A stretch of DNA of 64,000 nt from Ichthyophis bannanicus (lineage: Eukaryota; Chordata; Amphibia; Gymnophiona; Ichthyophiidae). Shown here piece after piece: positions 45,011-57,722 of the stretch; the stretch's first letter is position 1; each line of letters opens with the position of its first letter. Under the pieces are notes generated by a model. It did not search any database and had not been told where the DNA came from. It worked only from the letters and a program-made list of their open reading frames with translations. The position numbers and the translations under genes are program-made. Location of the stretch: the NCBI GenBank assembly GCA_033557465.1, contig CM066036.1, positions 588,463,574 to 588,527,573 on the forward strand, written 5' to 3'.

Positions 45011-45734
45011 TATGGAGGTGGGAGCACAAGGGTACATATAAAAAGGTCAAAGGATATGAAACTGCAGATGTGACAAGAAAGCGAGAAATGCCAGAGGACA
45101 GAATAAAGCACACAAACAACAAAAACTAGGTGTCAGGTTAGAAAAAGGCTGCTATGGGAAAATATATAAGGGAAAACAATGAACTGAGTGGGTGTGCAGG
45201 CTCTAGCAGACCTCTTACGTGAGCGACGCTAAACTCTGCCCCCAGGACCTGGATATAGAGGTCAGGTGCTTTGCTATATTGAAATTACAAATTGTATTCA
45301 CATGTATATTATTGATGTAGTTACTAAAGCTTTATTTTCTCAGTGAAAAGCTTGTGATTTTACAGACCTGACAATAAAATTTCTACCTTACTTCAGTGGC
45401 ATGATTCTTTATTTGAAAGAAGGTCCTGTGCATTTTTATATATGTAGAGGTGAACCCTTCAGTCACACATAAGGAAAAGGGCACAAATCCCTTAACTGAT
45501 CTTGGGTAATAATAATAATAATGCCAGCAATAACATGCATACATTGCCCTACAGACCAGATTCTGGTGCTCAGAACCAGGCTTCCCACTCCAGAAATGAT
45601 ACAATTTATTTTTGAAGTGCTAGCATATAGCGTTAGCGCTGCTGCTGTGGAGATTGGGATAAGGGACAGTAGCTGCTATCCGTTTTTCCCAATGTCTGCT
45701 GCTGCTGTGTCTGTTCCTCCAAGGATGGACTCTA
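45011..45734. other. Non-coding, nothing recognised
   Basis: No gene or identifiable repeat; a short (AAT)n run near 45508-45522. Confidence 0.45.
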
Positions 45735-45850
45735 CGTGTGTACTTTCTAAAATACTGGCTAAGACCAAGGTCCATCAAGCCCAGTATTCTCTTTCCAACA
45801 GTGGCCAATTCAGGTCACAAGCATCTCTCAGGTTCCCAAAAAGGTACATA
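45735..45850 (-). repeat. CR1 3' end fragment
   Basis: The complement reads GGCCACTGTTGGAAAGAGAATACTGGGC followed by TTGATGGACCTTGGTC, matching the 3' UTR of the CR1 copies at 43.93 and 51.04 kb. Confidence 0.8.
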
Positions 45851-47149
45851 TGCCTGTCCTTTCCCAGGCACATATAGCAGGTATACATGTGTTAACTAAT
45901 TTCCCTGGGGTAAGCACAACATATGAGCCGCATTAGCTTAGGTGCTCTGTTATAAATTATATTTAATGACAGCAAGTTCCAAAAGCCAATTACATGGCCA
46001 AATGGATATTTATCTGGGTTTATGGGTATAAATGCCGATGGGTTTTTGAGCTGCTGATTGTCAGGAACTATTGCTGTGCTTTGATCACAACTGTTCTTGA
46101 CTACTCCCCAGCAGTTTCCACCACAGGCAACTACCTGTGCTATCTGATGGATAAATCAGCCCTAGCTGAGGAAAGAAAATCAAGTTTGTCAGATTTTCTC
46201 CTGAAAAAAATTGCTAATTCACTTTAATGTAGAAAATAATATAGTAGTTGTCAGCTTCAAAAATATATAAATTTATTGTATGTCATATATAAATAAGATG
46301 ATACAATGTATAATAACTGCCAACTTGCTAAAATATTTCATGATTGACATATTGTAACTTTAAAAGGATGAGAAGTCATTGTTTATGGGAACAATATATT
46401 TCATTTAGCATAATTTAATGCATCATGTTACAGAATGTTTGGCAGCACTAGGCACTAAATTCTCAATTTCTGTGTATGCCTACACTATTAAACACTGTTA
46501 CTGTTTTACAATTTTGTCCACAGCACATTACCAAAATGATTTCCTGGAAAAAGGGAAGTTGATATGCAAAAGGTTTGTCTAGCTGACTTCAAATAGTAGC
46601 CAGCCAAACCCCATGGTTTGAATTACCATGCTAAGTGAGTAAATATCATGCATGGCATTCATATGCACAGAATGTACCAGCAAAAAAGGAGCGGGGCTGG
46701 TGCATTCCCTGGGTGCAGTTACACTTTATCCAGTCAGCATGTCAACAATATCTGGCCAAAGTTACATGCCTTGGAAGATATCTTTGTATAGCTGTCTAGG
46801 TCAGATAAAGGTCTTTGCAAAGAAATCCTAGAAGCTTAAAAAAGGCTCAGTGAATGGAGAGCCTTTTCCAAAAATAATCAAAGAAATTCCTGGTAAGTAC
46901 TGGGGAAAATTGAGAGGGGGGAGGCGGAGTCAGGTGCCTCTGTGGGGAGTGATGCTGCAGCTGATCAGGGTAGGGCTTGGCAGGCGCCTCTTCAGGAGGT
47001 GGGAGGAGTGTCAGGAGCTACTTCAGTGGTGTGGGGAGGTCAGGATCTTGATTGGAGAGTGGGAGATGAGTTAGGATGATGATCAGGGGATTAGGGTCAC
47101 TTCATCTCCTGCCAGTTGTATGGGTACACTAAGAACACCTAAGCTATTG
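45851..47149. other. Non-coding, AT-rich, nothing recognised
   Basis: Only short frames. 46900-47080 is locally purine-rich. Confidence 0.45.
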
Positions 47150-47691
47150 GCAGACATTTATTTAACAGTATTTCTATACTGCTTTATCCTAAGGTCAAAG
47201 CAATTCACAGCAAACAGAACATTATACATAGAACAGGATATTAAACTTGGAGAAAACTTGAAAGGGAGTATAGGTAGAAATGGAAATAGAAGGAAAAGGG
47301 TTATGGCAAAGTAGAGTAGGTGGAGGGGCAGTGAACAGAGGTAAGTAGACAGAGATAATATGCTATGTTATATCTTCAGAGAAGCATATTGAAAATAAAT
47401 GAGTCTTTAAAACCTTTCTAAATGAAAGCAGGTCCTTTATGGTCCGGAGCTTGTGTGGAATTGAGCTCCAGAGAAAGCTCTGTTGGACATAGTGGCATTG
47501 GATTTAGTAGAGTGTTGGTACATGTAGAGTGTTTTGACATCCAGTTCACCTGGAGCAGTTGTCCTTGGTCTCATGTATTAAGGTTTGGAGGTAAGTGCGT
47601 GAAAGTTTGTTGAAAACTTTGAAGATGGTGAGTATAGCTTTGAATCTCGTACGCTCAATGATAGGCAGCCAATGTAGCACTTGAAGCATGG
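47150..47691 (-). mobile_element. L2-like LINE, 3' portion
   Basis: The 3' tail at 47158-47215 (complement of TTTATTTAACAGTATTTC, TACTGCTTTATCC, AAAGCAATTCACA) leads into a decayed C-terminal ORF2 region up to AAGCATGG at 47684-47691. The L1-like element begins there. The rest of the same copy continues at 54490 after the insertion. Confidence 0.75.
47684..47691. repeat. Target-site duplication of the L1-like element, left (AAGCATGG)
   Basis: Identical to 54490-54497. Joining the flanks at this octamer gives a continuous L2-like LINE sequence. Confidence 0.8.
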
Positions 47692-47799
47692 TCACGTGAT
47701 GCAGTGAGCCTGATCAGATGTGTTCATTCAGGCTCTGAAGCTCCCTACCTGATAGCATCAAAATAATATATTAAAGAGACCTCCAGCAAACCCCAAAAT

Positions 47800-48700
47800 C
47801 AATGAGTTGGCACCACAAACAAACATCGAGGGACCGGTGCCAGTGCTTACCAAACAATCAATGGCCACTAAATCCACTTGTAAAAAGAAGTTAGAAAGAC
47901 CGAAAGGAGTGGAGGCAAAGATGGTGGCTACCCCCCCCCCCCCTTCCCGGTGAGCCCGATGGAGAGTGGACGGACAGACTCTGTAGTAGAGGTGGTGTTG
48001 CAGGCAGTTGTGTAAGCCCTCGACAGCCACTTTCAAGGTTTAACCTCTATGTTAGAAAAACTTTCACAAGCGGTGACAGACTTCCAAAGTAGATTGGGGG
48101 GGCCTGGAACAACGAGTATCGGACCTCAAGGAAACGAACCAGACTTACGAGCAAAACGCTAACATGGTTGATCGACCAACTTGAGGAGCAAGCCATCAAA
48201 CTATATGATTTAGAGAACAGAGGAAGAAGGAAGAACTTATGTTTGGTGGGAATTCCTGAGGCAGTAGCGGATGCTAAACTGTGGGGATTCTTGGATACGT
48301 GGCTACCTACACAGCTACACCTCAATGACCTGCAAGGGAAACTCCTAATTGAGAGAGTTCATCGCCTGGGCCTCCGTAGAGAAAAGGAAAATAGGCCTTG
48401 AGTCGTCATAGCCTGTTTCACCACTTTGTTCACAAAGAGGCAGTTCTATGTGCTGCCCGGGAGTGCCGAGACCTGCAAAGCGGTAATAAAGTTTTGCTGT
48501 TTCAGGAATACTCTGCAGCAATTACCAAATGGCACAAAGAATATGTGGGAAGTTGCTCCAACGTAACGTGTGCTTTGCCCTGTTGTATCCGGCCCACCTG
48601 AGGGTATCCAATAACAGGAAGCAGCAATTTTTTGGATCTCCCAGTGCAGCATCTGCCTTCATAGCTTTGCTACCAACCACATCAGAGTAAACTCAAGCCG
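47800..48700 (+). pseudogene. L1-type ORF1 protein remnant
   Basis: A coiled-coil-like N-terminal stretch around 48060-48180 is followed by DLENRGRRKNLCLVGIPE, LLIERVHRLGLRRE and a shifted ITCFTTLFTK-like block. These mark the RNA-recognition-motif part of L1 ORF1 proteins, which bind the LINE RNA as trimers. Frames change at about 48165 and 48400, and stops are present. A C run of 13 lies at about 47931-47943. Confidence 0.75.
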
Positions 48701-49755
48701 GGAGCTGTACGAAATGAGGGGCGACTAGTACAAAGATGCAGGTGTCGAACTAAGATCCTTCTAAAGAACAAAAAGAGCTACAATTGGAAACGGGGACATG
48801 AACTTCAGTAACCTCTGCGCAAGACTTTACAAAGACTGTTAGCCTCAATTGCACGTCGGCTAAAGAACAAACACGTGGTAGTTGATAGAAAAGGGATAGA
48901 AATATGCAGGGGCATTCCCCTCATCTAGGCCTGGGATGGTCACAGAAGAAAGTATTGAAACCCAACCTGGGGCCTAGACTGATCTTTTTCCTCAGACCGG
49001 AGTCAGTAAACTTAAGAATTGGCCCCTATGTTGACTCAGGATATGGTGATGGAGGGGAGCATTCATTAAATGCATGACTGGATATGCGGTGTGTGTGTTA
49101 AAGATTTATTTGAACAGTGGGCTAAGTTTATATTATCATGCAAATTGCTGTGTCTAAGAATGGGGGTTAAGTTAATAGGAAACTGGTTCAATGCTTTGTT
49201 TAGAGATAAAGCTGGGTGGGTGGGAATAGAATGGGGGAGAATTAATAGTGTCTTGAACCCTACATGAAGGTAGGGATGTGGAGGGGTAGACAGGAGAAGG
49301 GAGCAATCGCCAGGCTAAACAGAAGGGGGTGGCGGGGGGGGGGGGGAGGGGATGTAGGCAGGGAGCTTCATTGCATCACCCTTATACTTCCTTAGTGAAG
49401 GATGGGGAAGACACCAAAAGGGGAGGAATTGGAAACTCACCCAAAAACCGGGGGTGAAGAAAATAGGCAGATGGAGAGGAAGAGAATGGGAACAGTAAAG
49501 GGGGGGGAGGGGGACAAGGGGAGAGAAGAGGTTGGCAGGGGGGATTGGGAGCTATGCTTTATTCACATTGGTAGTAAAGGCATGCTCCTTAGGGCTCAAT
49601 TGGGAGGGTAATAAGAAGGTCTATGGAGATCGGGATCATATCCTATGGGTGTCTCCACTACAATTTGGCTACTGGGGCTTAGGCTTAGGCTGTGGAGCCC
49701 ACCCAGACAGATTGCAGTCACTCTCTTTCTGGCTTGCTCTACGATTGGGGATCTC
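48701..49755 (+). other. Inter-ORF region of the L1-like element
   Basis: Contains eroded sequence with G-rich runs (about 49326-49350 and 49500-49512) and no clear frame. Confidence 0.5.
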
Positions 49756-52700
49756 ATGATTAGAGGTATCAGAGTAATCTCATGGAATGTTTGTGGTATT
49801 TGGGGACCCGATTAAACATTACAAGGTACTTAAGGCCCTGCGGGACTCGCATTTCGATGTTGCCATGCTACAGGAGACTTATATGACCGACTTGGAGCAT
49901 GACAAACTTAAGAGATGGTGGGTGGGCGAGGTATATGGAGCTATGGTGGGGAACAAACAGGCAGAAGTGGTTATTTTGGTTAAGACGACTCTTAATCTTA
50001 AGGCAGAGTGTATTGGGCGTGACGTGGGAGGAAGATATGTGTTGATATGGGGAAGCTTAGAAGGCCACACCATTCTTTTAGGAAATATTTATGGCCAAAA
50101 TAGATATGAGTGACAATTTTTCGATAATCTTTTGTGCCAAATGGCAGAAAACGGGAACCAGGAAATAATCCTTTGGGGTGACTAACTGCATGCTTGACTG
50201 CTCTTGGGGGGGATCTGAAGGGGAAACCAGTCAATGATGACAGATATTGGGTCTTTGTGATGGTAGTGCATTGGTAGATGTATGGTGCATTCTTCACCCA
50301 GGAGAGAAAGATTATACTCACCTCTCGAGGGATCATGGTACTTGATTTAGGCATCATTGTGGATAACATGGAAAAACCCTTGGCCCAGTGTGCAGTGGCG
50401 GCCAAGAGAGCAAATAGAATGCTAGGTATCATAAGGAAAGGAATGGAAAATAAAACAAAGGATATTATAATGCCTCTATATTGTTCCATGGTGAGACCAC
50501 ACCTTGAATATTGTGTGCAATTCTGGTCACCGTATCTTAAAAAGGATATAGCGTTATTAGAAAAGATTCAGAGAAGAGCCACCAAAATGGTAAAGGGGAT
50601 GGAAGGATACCCCTATGAAGAAAGGCTAAAAAGGTTAGGGCTCTCTAACCTGGAAAAGAGATGGTTGAGGGGAGGTATGATAGAAGTCTATAAAATTAAT
50701 GAACGGAGTGGAATGGGTAAACGTAGATCGATTTTTTACATTATCAGAATATAGAAAGACTAGGGGACATGCAATAAAGCTACAGGGTCAACTATTTAAG
50801 ACTAATAAAAGAAAATATTTTTTCACTTAACATGTAATCAAACTCTGGAATTTGTTACCGGAGGATGTAGTAAAGGCTGTTAGTGTAGCTAGGTTTAAAA
50901 AAGGTTTGGACAAGTTCCTGGAGGAAAGGTCCATAAACCATTATTAAGAAGGGACCCAGGATATCAATGCTTGACCCAATACAAGCACTGTGGAACCTGT
51001 GTCTTTTGGGGAAACTGCTAGGTACGTATGACCTACATTGGCCACTGTTGGAAACAGGATACTAGGCTTGATGGACCTTGGTCTGACCCAGTATGGCATA
51101 TCTTATGTTCTTATGGTCACAAATAGATTATCTATTGCTCTTCCAATGCCTTTTCACATAGAGTTACAAATGCTCACATTGGGAACGTGCGGACAGACCA
51201 TGCAATGGTCTGGATAGATCTCTAGTTCTCCCAACAGGAGGGCCATTGTGGGGACTGGTGCTTCCACTTCTACCTGAAGGGCGATACTGATTTTCAACAG
51301 TTTCTCAGAGAGCAGTGGGATTTGTTTGAAGAGACAAATGTGATTCACAAAGATAACCCGTCACTTTTTTGGGAAACAGCAAAAGTGTATTTGCAGGGAG
51401 TTATACTTGATTATGTAACGTGGAGGAAAAAAGAAACGAATTGCAAGCTGGTGGAGTGGAGTTCTCAGCTCCATGTTTTACGACGTCGACCGATATGTAA
51501 CAACACTGATGAAAACCACACCACATACTTATTCCATGCAGAGTCAGCTAAACACCCTTACTCACAGAAAGGCTAAACAGTCCATATTGCACTACAGATA
51601 ATGCACTTTATAGGTTTGGGAACTATTTGGGTTGATTGCTGTCCATGTCGATAAAAAAGGAAAGTAGTCCGCGGGCGGTAGCGGCAATTAAAGGAGCAGA
51701 TGGGACCATTTGCACAACTCAACAGGTAGTAGAGGCGGCTATTCTAGAGTATTATAGGGACCTCTACTGAGAGGACCCAGGGGTTGATAAAGGGGCAGCA
51801 GAGTATTTACAGAATTGTACGCTTCCACGCTTAGAACAGTTTCAATGTGAACAGTTAAATGCACCTATTAATCTGCAGGAAATACAGAAAGTGATCAAAA
51901 GTCTGAAGACACCTCGAGCACCTGGCCCAGATGGGTTTAGCGCAGAATTTTATCAGATTTTGAGAGATAAAGTTTGTATCTCTTTAGCGGAATTATACCA
52001 GCAACTAGCAGAATTTCAGCACTTCCTATATCTGACCTTGAAACGCCAATTACCATCATCCCTAAACCGGGTCGGGATCCATGTTTGCTGGGATTGCTGG
52101 GGTCTTACCGCCCTATATCCCTATTGAACGTAGACTTAAAAATTTTGTCTAAAATACTCATGGAATGGTTATCCCCTATAATGCCCAATCTAATACACCC
52201 TTCTCAAGTGGGCTTTGTGTGAGGTAGGCAGGCTGTAACCAACATCTGCCAAATTTTGACAAATCAACACTGCTGCAAAAATGCTGCTCTCCCCTCAGTT
52301 CTTAATAAGCTGACACCGAAAAGGTGTTCGATAGAGTGGACTGGCAATATATGTTTACTATGCTGTGGCATTTTGGATTCCAGGGCTTTTTCCTACAAGT
52401 GGCTCAAGCATTGTATGCGGACCCCGGGGCAAGAGTGTTGATAAGCAGACAGCACACGGAGAGGTTTGCCTTACAACATGGGATACACCAGGATTGCCCA
52501 CTGTCCACCTTGATCTTTATTCTGATTCTTGAACCATTACCATCTCACATACATGTGAATCCTGGTATAGAAGTTATCCACATGGGGACCTATGAATTTA
52601 AACTGGCGTTTTTGCAGATGACCTGCTCCTTTACCTTGCTAATCCTGAACAATCTTTAACAAATCTGCTTGCAGAATTTGAGACCTTTGGCAAATTTTCA

Positions 52701-54190
52701 GGCTTTAAACTTAATCTAGATAAATCAGAAGCACCTGCGGGGCTCGAATTGGTAAAGAGGGAATGGAAAGGACACTTCCCCTTAAATGGGCAGAGAATTT
52801 GTTTCATTATCTCGGAGTTACGCTGCCTAGAGATCCCCAGGATGTGTATAGGTGCAATGTGGGGCCGATGATGTGTCAACTGATAGAGCTTATCCAGATG
52901 GCGAGATCTACCCCTCTTGCTTTGTTTAAGATGACTTTGTATCCCCAGTGGCTTTACATGCTGCAATTACTGCCTGTATGGTTACTGAAGAGAGACTTAA
53001 AAAAGATAGATGGGTTACTAACTCGATTCTTATGGCAAGAACGATGAGCGAGAATAGCGATACAGACGCTTAAGGGGTCATGGTGTCGGGGAGGTATGGT
53101 GCTTCCGGAGCTCCAGGCCTATAACTTAGCATATTTACTATGACATGTAATGATTGTCTCTTTGATACAGTGGCCTACACCCCCTGAACTGTGAGCAGGC
53201 TTTGATTTCACCCCTGGCATGACGATATGTTTTGCATCTGCCATCTCGCAAACTACCTGCACAATTGCAGAAGTGCGACCTCATCTCCGTAATGCTCCAG
53301 ACTTGGAGATGGATTTGTGCAAGAGTAGGGCACTCTTTCAGTCGGTTTACTTGCCAATTCAGGGTAATGCAGATTCCCCCCCCCCCCCCCGGTATGATGC
53401 CCTCTAAGTTTCGGCGATGGCAAAGATTGGGGATAGAATGCCTTGAGCAGGTATTAACAGAGAATGAAGCTCTTCTGTCATTCCAGGAGTTACAAGCCCA
53501 ATTTGGCTTGGAGGCTACAGACCTGTTCCAGTACTACCAGCTCCGTAGTTATGTCCATATTCTGCGAAGCAGTCATTTGTCCAGCTCCTTTTGCACTGAG
53601 TTGGAAGACTTTTTCTTATGTGAAGAAACTGGTGTCACAAATGCAATCCTCTTTTGCCATAAAAGCCTCTCAGTACACATGCCATAAATTGGCTGAGCTT
53701 TGGAATGTGGATCTTAGTATGTCATTGACTGGAGAGACTATATGGAAACTTATTAGGAAGATTCCGAGATTTACAGCTATGGTTGTCCTTCGGGACATGC
53801 TGTATCGGATAATTAGGAGAGCCTATCTTTCCCCTGGCCGCATAAAACTAATGGATTATAGTGAATGGACCAGTTGTCCTAAATGTGGGGAGGACGCTGC
53901 ACCCCTGATTCATTTGTTATGGTCTTGTTCAGAGGTGCAGACTTACTGGAGGGCTATTCATCAATTTATGGAGGGGGCCCTGCAGCAAAACTGGACTATG
54001 ATGCCAGAGTCAGTCTTGCTGCATGTAATGGAAGGAGTGGAGATCAGGGGAAAGAGCCAGAGGCAATGGCTGAAACTCTTGGGCACTAACCACTTGGGTA
54101 CTACTAACAGGATGGTGGAGCTCAGATCCCCCAAGCTTTTGGCAGTGGCGTACAGCCCTGCACCAATATATGCAGATAGATAAACTTTGG
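49756..54190 (+). pseudogene. L1-type ORF2 (endonuclease, RT, zinc knuckle), multiply broken
   Basis: The likely start is ATG 49756, beginning MIRGIRVISWNVCGI, the APE endonuclease opening. LQETYMTD and a GGRYVLIWG block follow. After the CR1 insert come DHAMVW, RAPGPDGFSAEFYQ, YRPISLLNVDLKILSKIL, FDRVDWQYMFTMLW and a FADDLLLYLANP catalytic box (about 52610-52650, shifted frame). C-terminal blocks are FHYLGV and the zinc knuckle CPKCGEDAAPLIHLLWSC (about 53878-53930). The usual L1 order is preserved, but at least six frame changes and several stops occur. Runs of C (53376-53389) mark possible slippage. The endonuclease would nick target DNA and the RT prime from it. Confidence 0.85.
50340..51112 (+). 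mobile_element. 5'-truncated CR1 copy inside the L1-like ORF2
   Basis: The CR1 segment begins within LGIIVDN and carries RANRMLGIIRKGMENKTKD, RRATKMVKG and EERLKRLGLSNLEKR. It then has the same 3' UTR as the copy at 43 kb, ending TTCTTATG. The two copies are closely similar. The L1 sequence resumes at 51116. ATGGT borders both junctions and may be a short target duplication. Confidence 0.85.
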
Positions 54191-54489
54191 GCCAAAGCTG
54201 AACATCGATGGATACCTAAGTTTGCAGGATGGGACCAGGGAACGGGGGGAGGGGGGTTAGGGTGAGCTGCTAGAGGGAAGGGATTGGGAGCCCAGATCTT
54301 AGGTGTGTAAGAGCCAACATGCCTAGACTATGGTTGTTGCTGAATGGGAGAGAGAGGGGGCGGGGAGGGTATATAGAACTAGGTGAAAATAGAATATTAA
54401 GAATATCAAAAATCTGTGTGGTGGCAATATTGATATTGTCTATGACATGTTTGTTTACTTGTGTTGTTGGAATAAACAGTTTTGAATAT

Positions 54490-54497
54490 AAGCATGG
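54490..54497. repeat. Target-site duplication of the L1-like element, right (AAGCATGG)
   Basis: Identical to 47684-47691. Confidence 0.8.
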
Positions 54498-55990
54498 GAG
54501 TAATATGTTCAGTTATATAGACGCATTGTAAAGGATACGTGCTGCCATGTTAAGGGCTAATTGAACTGGGTGAATTGCTGCCTTCAGTAAATCCTTGAAA
54601 GATGATGTTACAGTAGTCTGTATGCAGTAAGATAAGGGTCTGAAGAGCTGCACAAAAGTCTTGGATAGTTAACAGAAGCTTGAGAAGCTGTATAGTATTG
54701 AGCTTAAAGTAGATGGTCCTGGCAGAGTTTTTGATTTGTGTAGAAAATGTCAGATGCTGATCACCCAGGTAACACACCTCTCATTGTACTTGAATTAGTA
54801 CACCATTCAGGTTTATGGTGTCTGGAGGGGTGAAGTCTCTGCTGATAAAAAGGACTTCAGTCTTTCTAAGATTTATAGTCATGTTTTGGGCAGTGAGCCA
54901 TGCATTGATGTTGGTGAAGCAGTTGACTATTATCTTGATATCAGGATTGAGTGTACTAATAGTGCATAGAACATGACGTCATCAGTGTGTATGTAGTAGT
55001 GAACATTGAGTGCTTGTATGATTGAGCAGAGTGGTTGAATAAAGATGTTAAATAATAAAGCTGAGAGGGCTGATCCTTGGGGAATGCTTTGAATTTGAGC
55101 AGATGGCTTTGATGTTGTTGAACCTAATTTCACTGAAATTGACGGCTTGACAAGTAGGATTTGAACCATTTTAAAGGGGTCTCAGCTAGACTAATTGCTT
55201 GCAGTCTTTTGATGATTAGTGCATGAGATATAGAATCAAATGCAGCCTTAATGTCAAGAAAAATGAGTAATTATCCTGAGTTTGGCTTATCAGTACCTTT
55301 ATAAGTTTATCAAGGAGTGCAGTCATCAGTGTTTCATCTCTATGGCGAGGTCGAAAGCCATATTGTTGAGGTTCAAGGGGAGAGTGTTCATCAATATGAT
55401 CTTGTAATTAATGGAGTACAATTTTTTCCAATATTTTAGTAATGAAGGGAAGACTAGCTATAGATCTGTATGATGTTGCTTGGTTGATGTTGCTATTGGA
55501 CTTTATGTACTGGACGAATAGATGCCATCTTAAGTTCAGGTAGTAGGTATCCTGTTGAAGAGAACATTGAATGATTTTGTAGATTATTAATGCAAGCTCT
55601 TGTCTAGAGATTTTAATTGGGCTAACTAGGCATGGGTCAAGGGGAGATGTGGTTGTGCCGACATTAGTAATAATATTCTCAATACAATTAGTTGTGATAG
55701 ATGAGAATGTCCTCCATGTGTATAGCGATCTTGAAGTTTCTTGAAATGAATGGTCTACAACAGAGCTTGTGTAATTATTGATGGGAGAGGTTAGAGTTTG
55801 AAAGTAGTTGGCCAGGACCTGTGAAGTTAGACTTGTTCCTTCTTCTTGAATAGAGCTATCCTTTGTAAGGAATTTGGCAATATCAGAGTTCATGAGAGCG
55901 ATTGAAAGATTTTTGTATCAATTGTGTATAGAACTCTCTTTTGGCTTGACGGGTGGCTAATTGGTATTCATTAAGTAGCCCTACCTCCAG
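54498..55990 (-). pseudogene. L2-like LINE ORF2, 5' portion, broken
   Basis: In minus-strand order: EYQLATRQAKREFYTQLI, ISRQELALIIYKI, SYRSIASLPFITKILEKIVL, IPQGSALSALLFNIFIQPLCSII, HYYIHTDDVMFY (catalytic region), NLRKTEVLFIS and QTLILLHTDYCNIIFQG. These are the RT domain and following region of an L2-type LINE. Stops and frameshifts lie near 55407, 55190 and 54780. The 3' part continues at 47150-47691 on the other side of the L1-like insertion. Confidence 0.8.
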
Positions 55991-57119
55991 AGAAGGCTCA
56001 AGGCAATCTGCTGCCTGAGGAGAGCGATGAGATGGTGCCCCCTCCCCTGGAGCAGGGAGGAAATCTCTCTCAAAACACCAGTCAGGGACTGGACTGAACC
56101 AAACCAAAAAGCCTATTAGATAATGTGAAGGAAGTGCAAGATGTTCGCACACCAAGGAACTAAAAGAAAGGGCAAGAACCAAATTATAATTCACTTTTAT
56201 TTTGTTATAAACTGCGTTATGGTGCTTGCTTTTTCTTTATGAAAATATTTTGCATTCACAGAACCCCCTCCTCAACAATGGGTGCAGAGCAGAACTAGGA
56301 CATTCACCCACAGAATTCAATATCTAAAAAAACCCCTCCGATTCTCATCATCTCACTAACAAACATTCTCCAGTACCAGACATATTGTGAACTAATACAA
56401 AACCCTACAACAAAGTCACTGAGGATCTATAGAGCAAATCTACCATACCATACCAGCACCAACTTCGAAAACTCACATAAGGAGCCTACCCAAAAAAAGT
56501 ATCTCTGCAAATATTGCAAGTGGGCCCTGGAACATCCAACACCTATTTGAAAAGCTGAACAATTCAGATTACAACAGGACAGATCCCTAAGTACAAACTC
56601 CATGTTAACAGAACACCTGGCCTTGGTCACACATTCAGAGCACAGACCCTCACCAAGTACAGAATAAGTGACCATTACCTAAAAATAAACATGTAGATAA
56701 AAATTAAACTGCAACTCCAAGAAGCCAGATTCTGCATGCAATGCAATACCAGAGAAATAGAAAAAGATGCATTTCCATGTACAGTATAAAATATAAACAT
56801 AGCACCAAGTCTGATAATAATTTTATTTTTAATTTAATCTTCTGCATTTGCTGTCTGACCATTTTATTCTCTGATCATGCTGGTCCCAATCTGAGGTTTC
56901 TGCTTTCCTCCACCTCCCAATGCCCCCCCCTACTTACTCCCCCCCAGGGCTGGCATGAGGGCGATGCAGGACCATGTGTGAGGATTCATTGCAGCATCAT
57001 TTGCATAAATTTGAACATACATCCGCTGACCAGTCCGGTCCCGCCCATTGGATAGTGTCACCTCAACAGCAGCTTGGAGACTGAGCATGTCACATTTGAA
57101 GACATCATAAGTATACATA
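55991..57119. other. Non-coding, no gene recognised
   Basis: 56020-56080 has a block with GCTGCCTGAGGAGAGCGATGAG and GGTGCCCCCTCCCCTGG that looks like a dispersed repeat. The rest is AT-balanced and featureless. Confidence 0.45.
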
Positions 57120-57699
57120 CCGGTGGTGAGGTAGGCTATGGCCTAGCATAGCCTGCTACTATGAAAAGCCTGTAAGTTAGGCCTGGATCCTAATTTCCAT
57201 TACAGCTAGAAAAGAACTATAAATCTGTGAAAAATGAAAAAGATGTTTTAAAATGCTTAATAAGAAGTTTTTATGAATGCATAAGTCTTCTATTATTCTC
57301 TTGTATGTGAAAGAACCAGAAAGTAACAGTAAAAGTAACAGTATATGCATTCCAGAAGCCGAAGTTAACCTTGTAGTAGAAAAGTTACCAAGTCAAGACT
57401 ATACCATTGTTCATGCAATCCAAAAGGAGGGGGCCGGTTGCTAGGCTCCGGAGGGATTTCTAATTGGACCAATGAAAGGAATGTATAACCAATGAGAAGT
57501 TTGTATGTATCGAGCTAGAACCAATAGAACGTTTTCATGTATCAAACTGAAAAAGCGGTATAAAAAGTTATGTCTCTGTATAAACCTCCACTCAGTACCT
57601 TTTGAAGCTTGACTGACTGGGCCTTGTGCACAATAAACTGATTTGGACCCTGTCTATCGACTCCTGGACTTATTCATTGATTGCACTTTGCTACAGCAT
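57120..57699 (+). repeat. 5' LTR of a gammaretrovirus-like provirus
   Basis: A TATA box (TATAAAAA, 57559-57566) and AATAAA (57632-57637) stand at promoter and polyadenylation spacing, just upstream of a primer-binding site. The left LTR boundary is uncertain: TGAAAGAACC near 57308 resembles a gammaretroviral LTR start, but no matching 3' LTR lies in the window to confirm it. The U5 end falls within about 10 bases before 57705. Confidence 0.7.
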
Positions 57700-57704
57700 A
57701 TTCT

Positions 57705-57722
57705 TGGTGCGTTGGCCGGGAA
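57705..57722 (+). other. Retroviral primer-binding site, tRNA-Gly(UCC)
   Basis: TGGTGCGTTGGCCGGGAA is complementary over 18 bases to the 3' end of vertebrate tRNA-Gly(UCC), including the CCA tail. It lies directly after the LTR. Confidence 0.85.

Larger units (their letters stand above)
47692..54489 (+). mobile_element. L1/Tx1-like LINE, near full length, inserted in an L2-like LINE
   Basis: The element has ORF1 and ORF2 remnants, a short 5' UTR and a 3' UTR ending in AATAAACAGTTTTGAATAT, and is flanked by AAGCATGG duplications. A 5'-truncated CR1 copy lies inside (about 50340-51112). Several stop codons and frameshifts show that it is dead. Confidence 0.85.
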
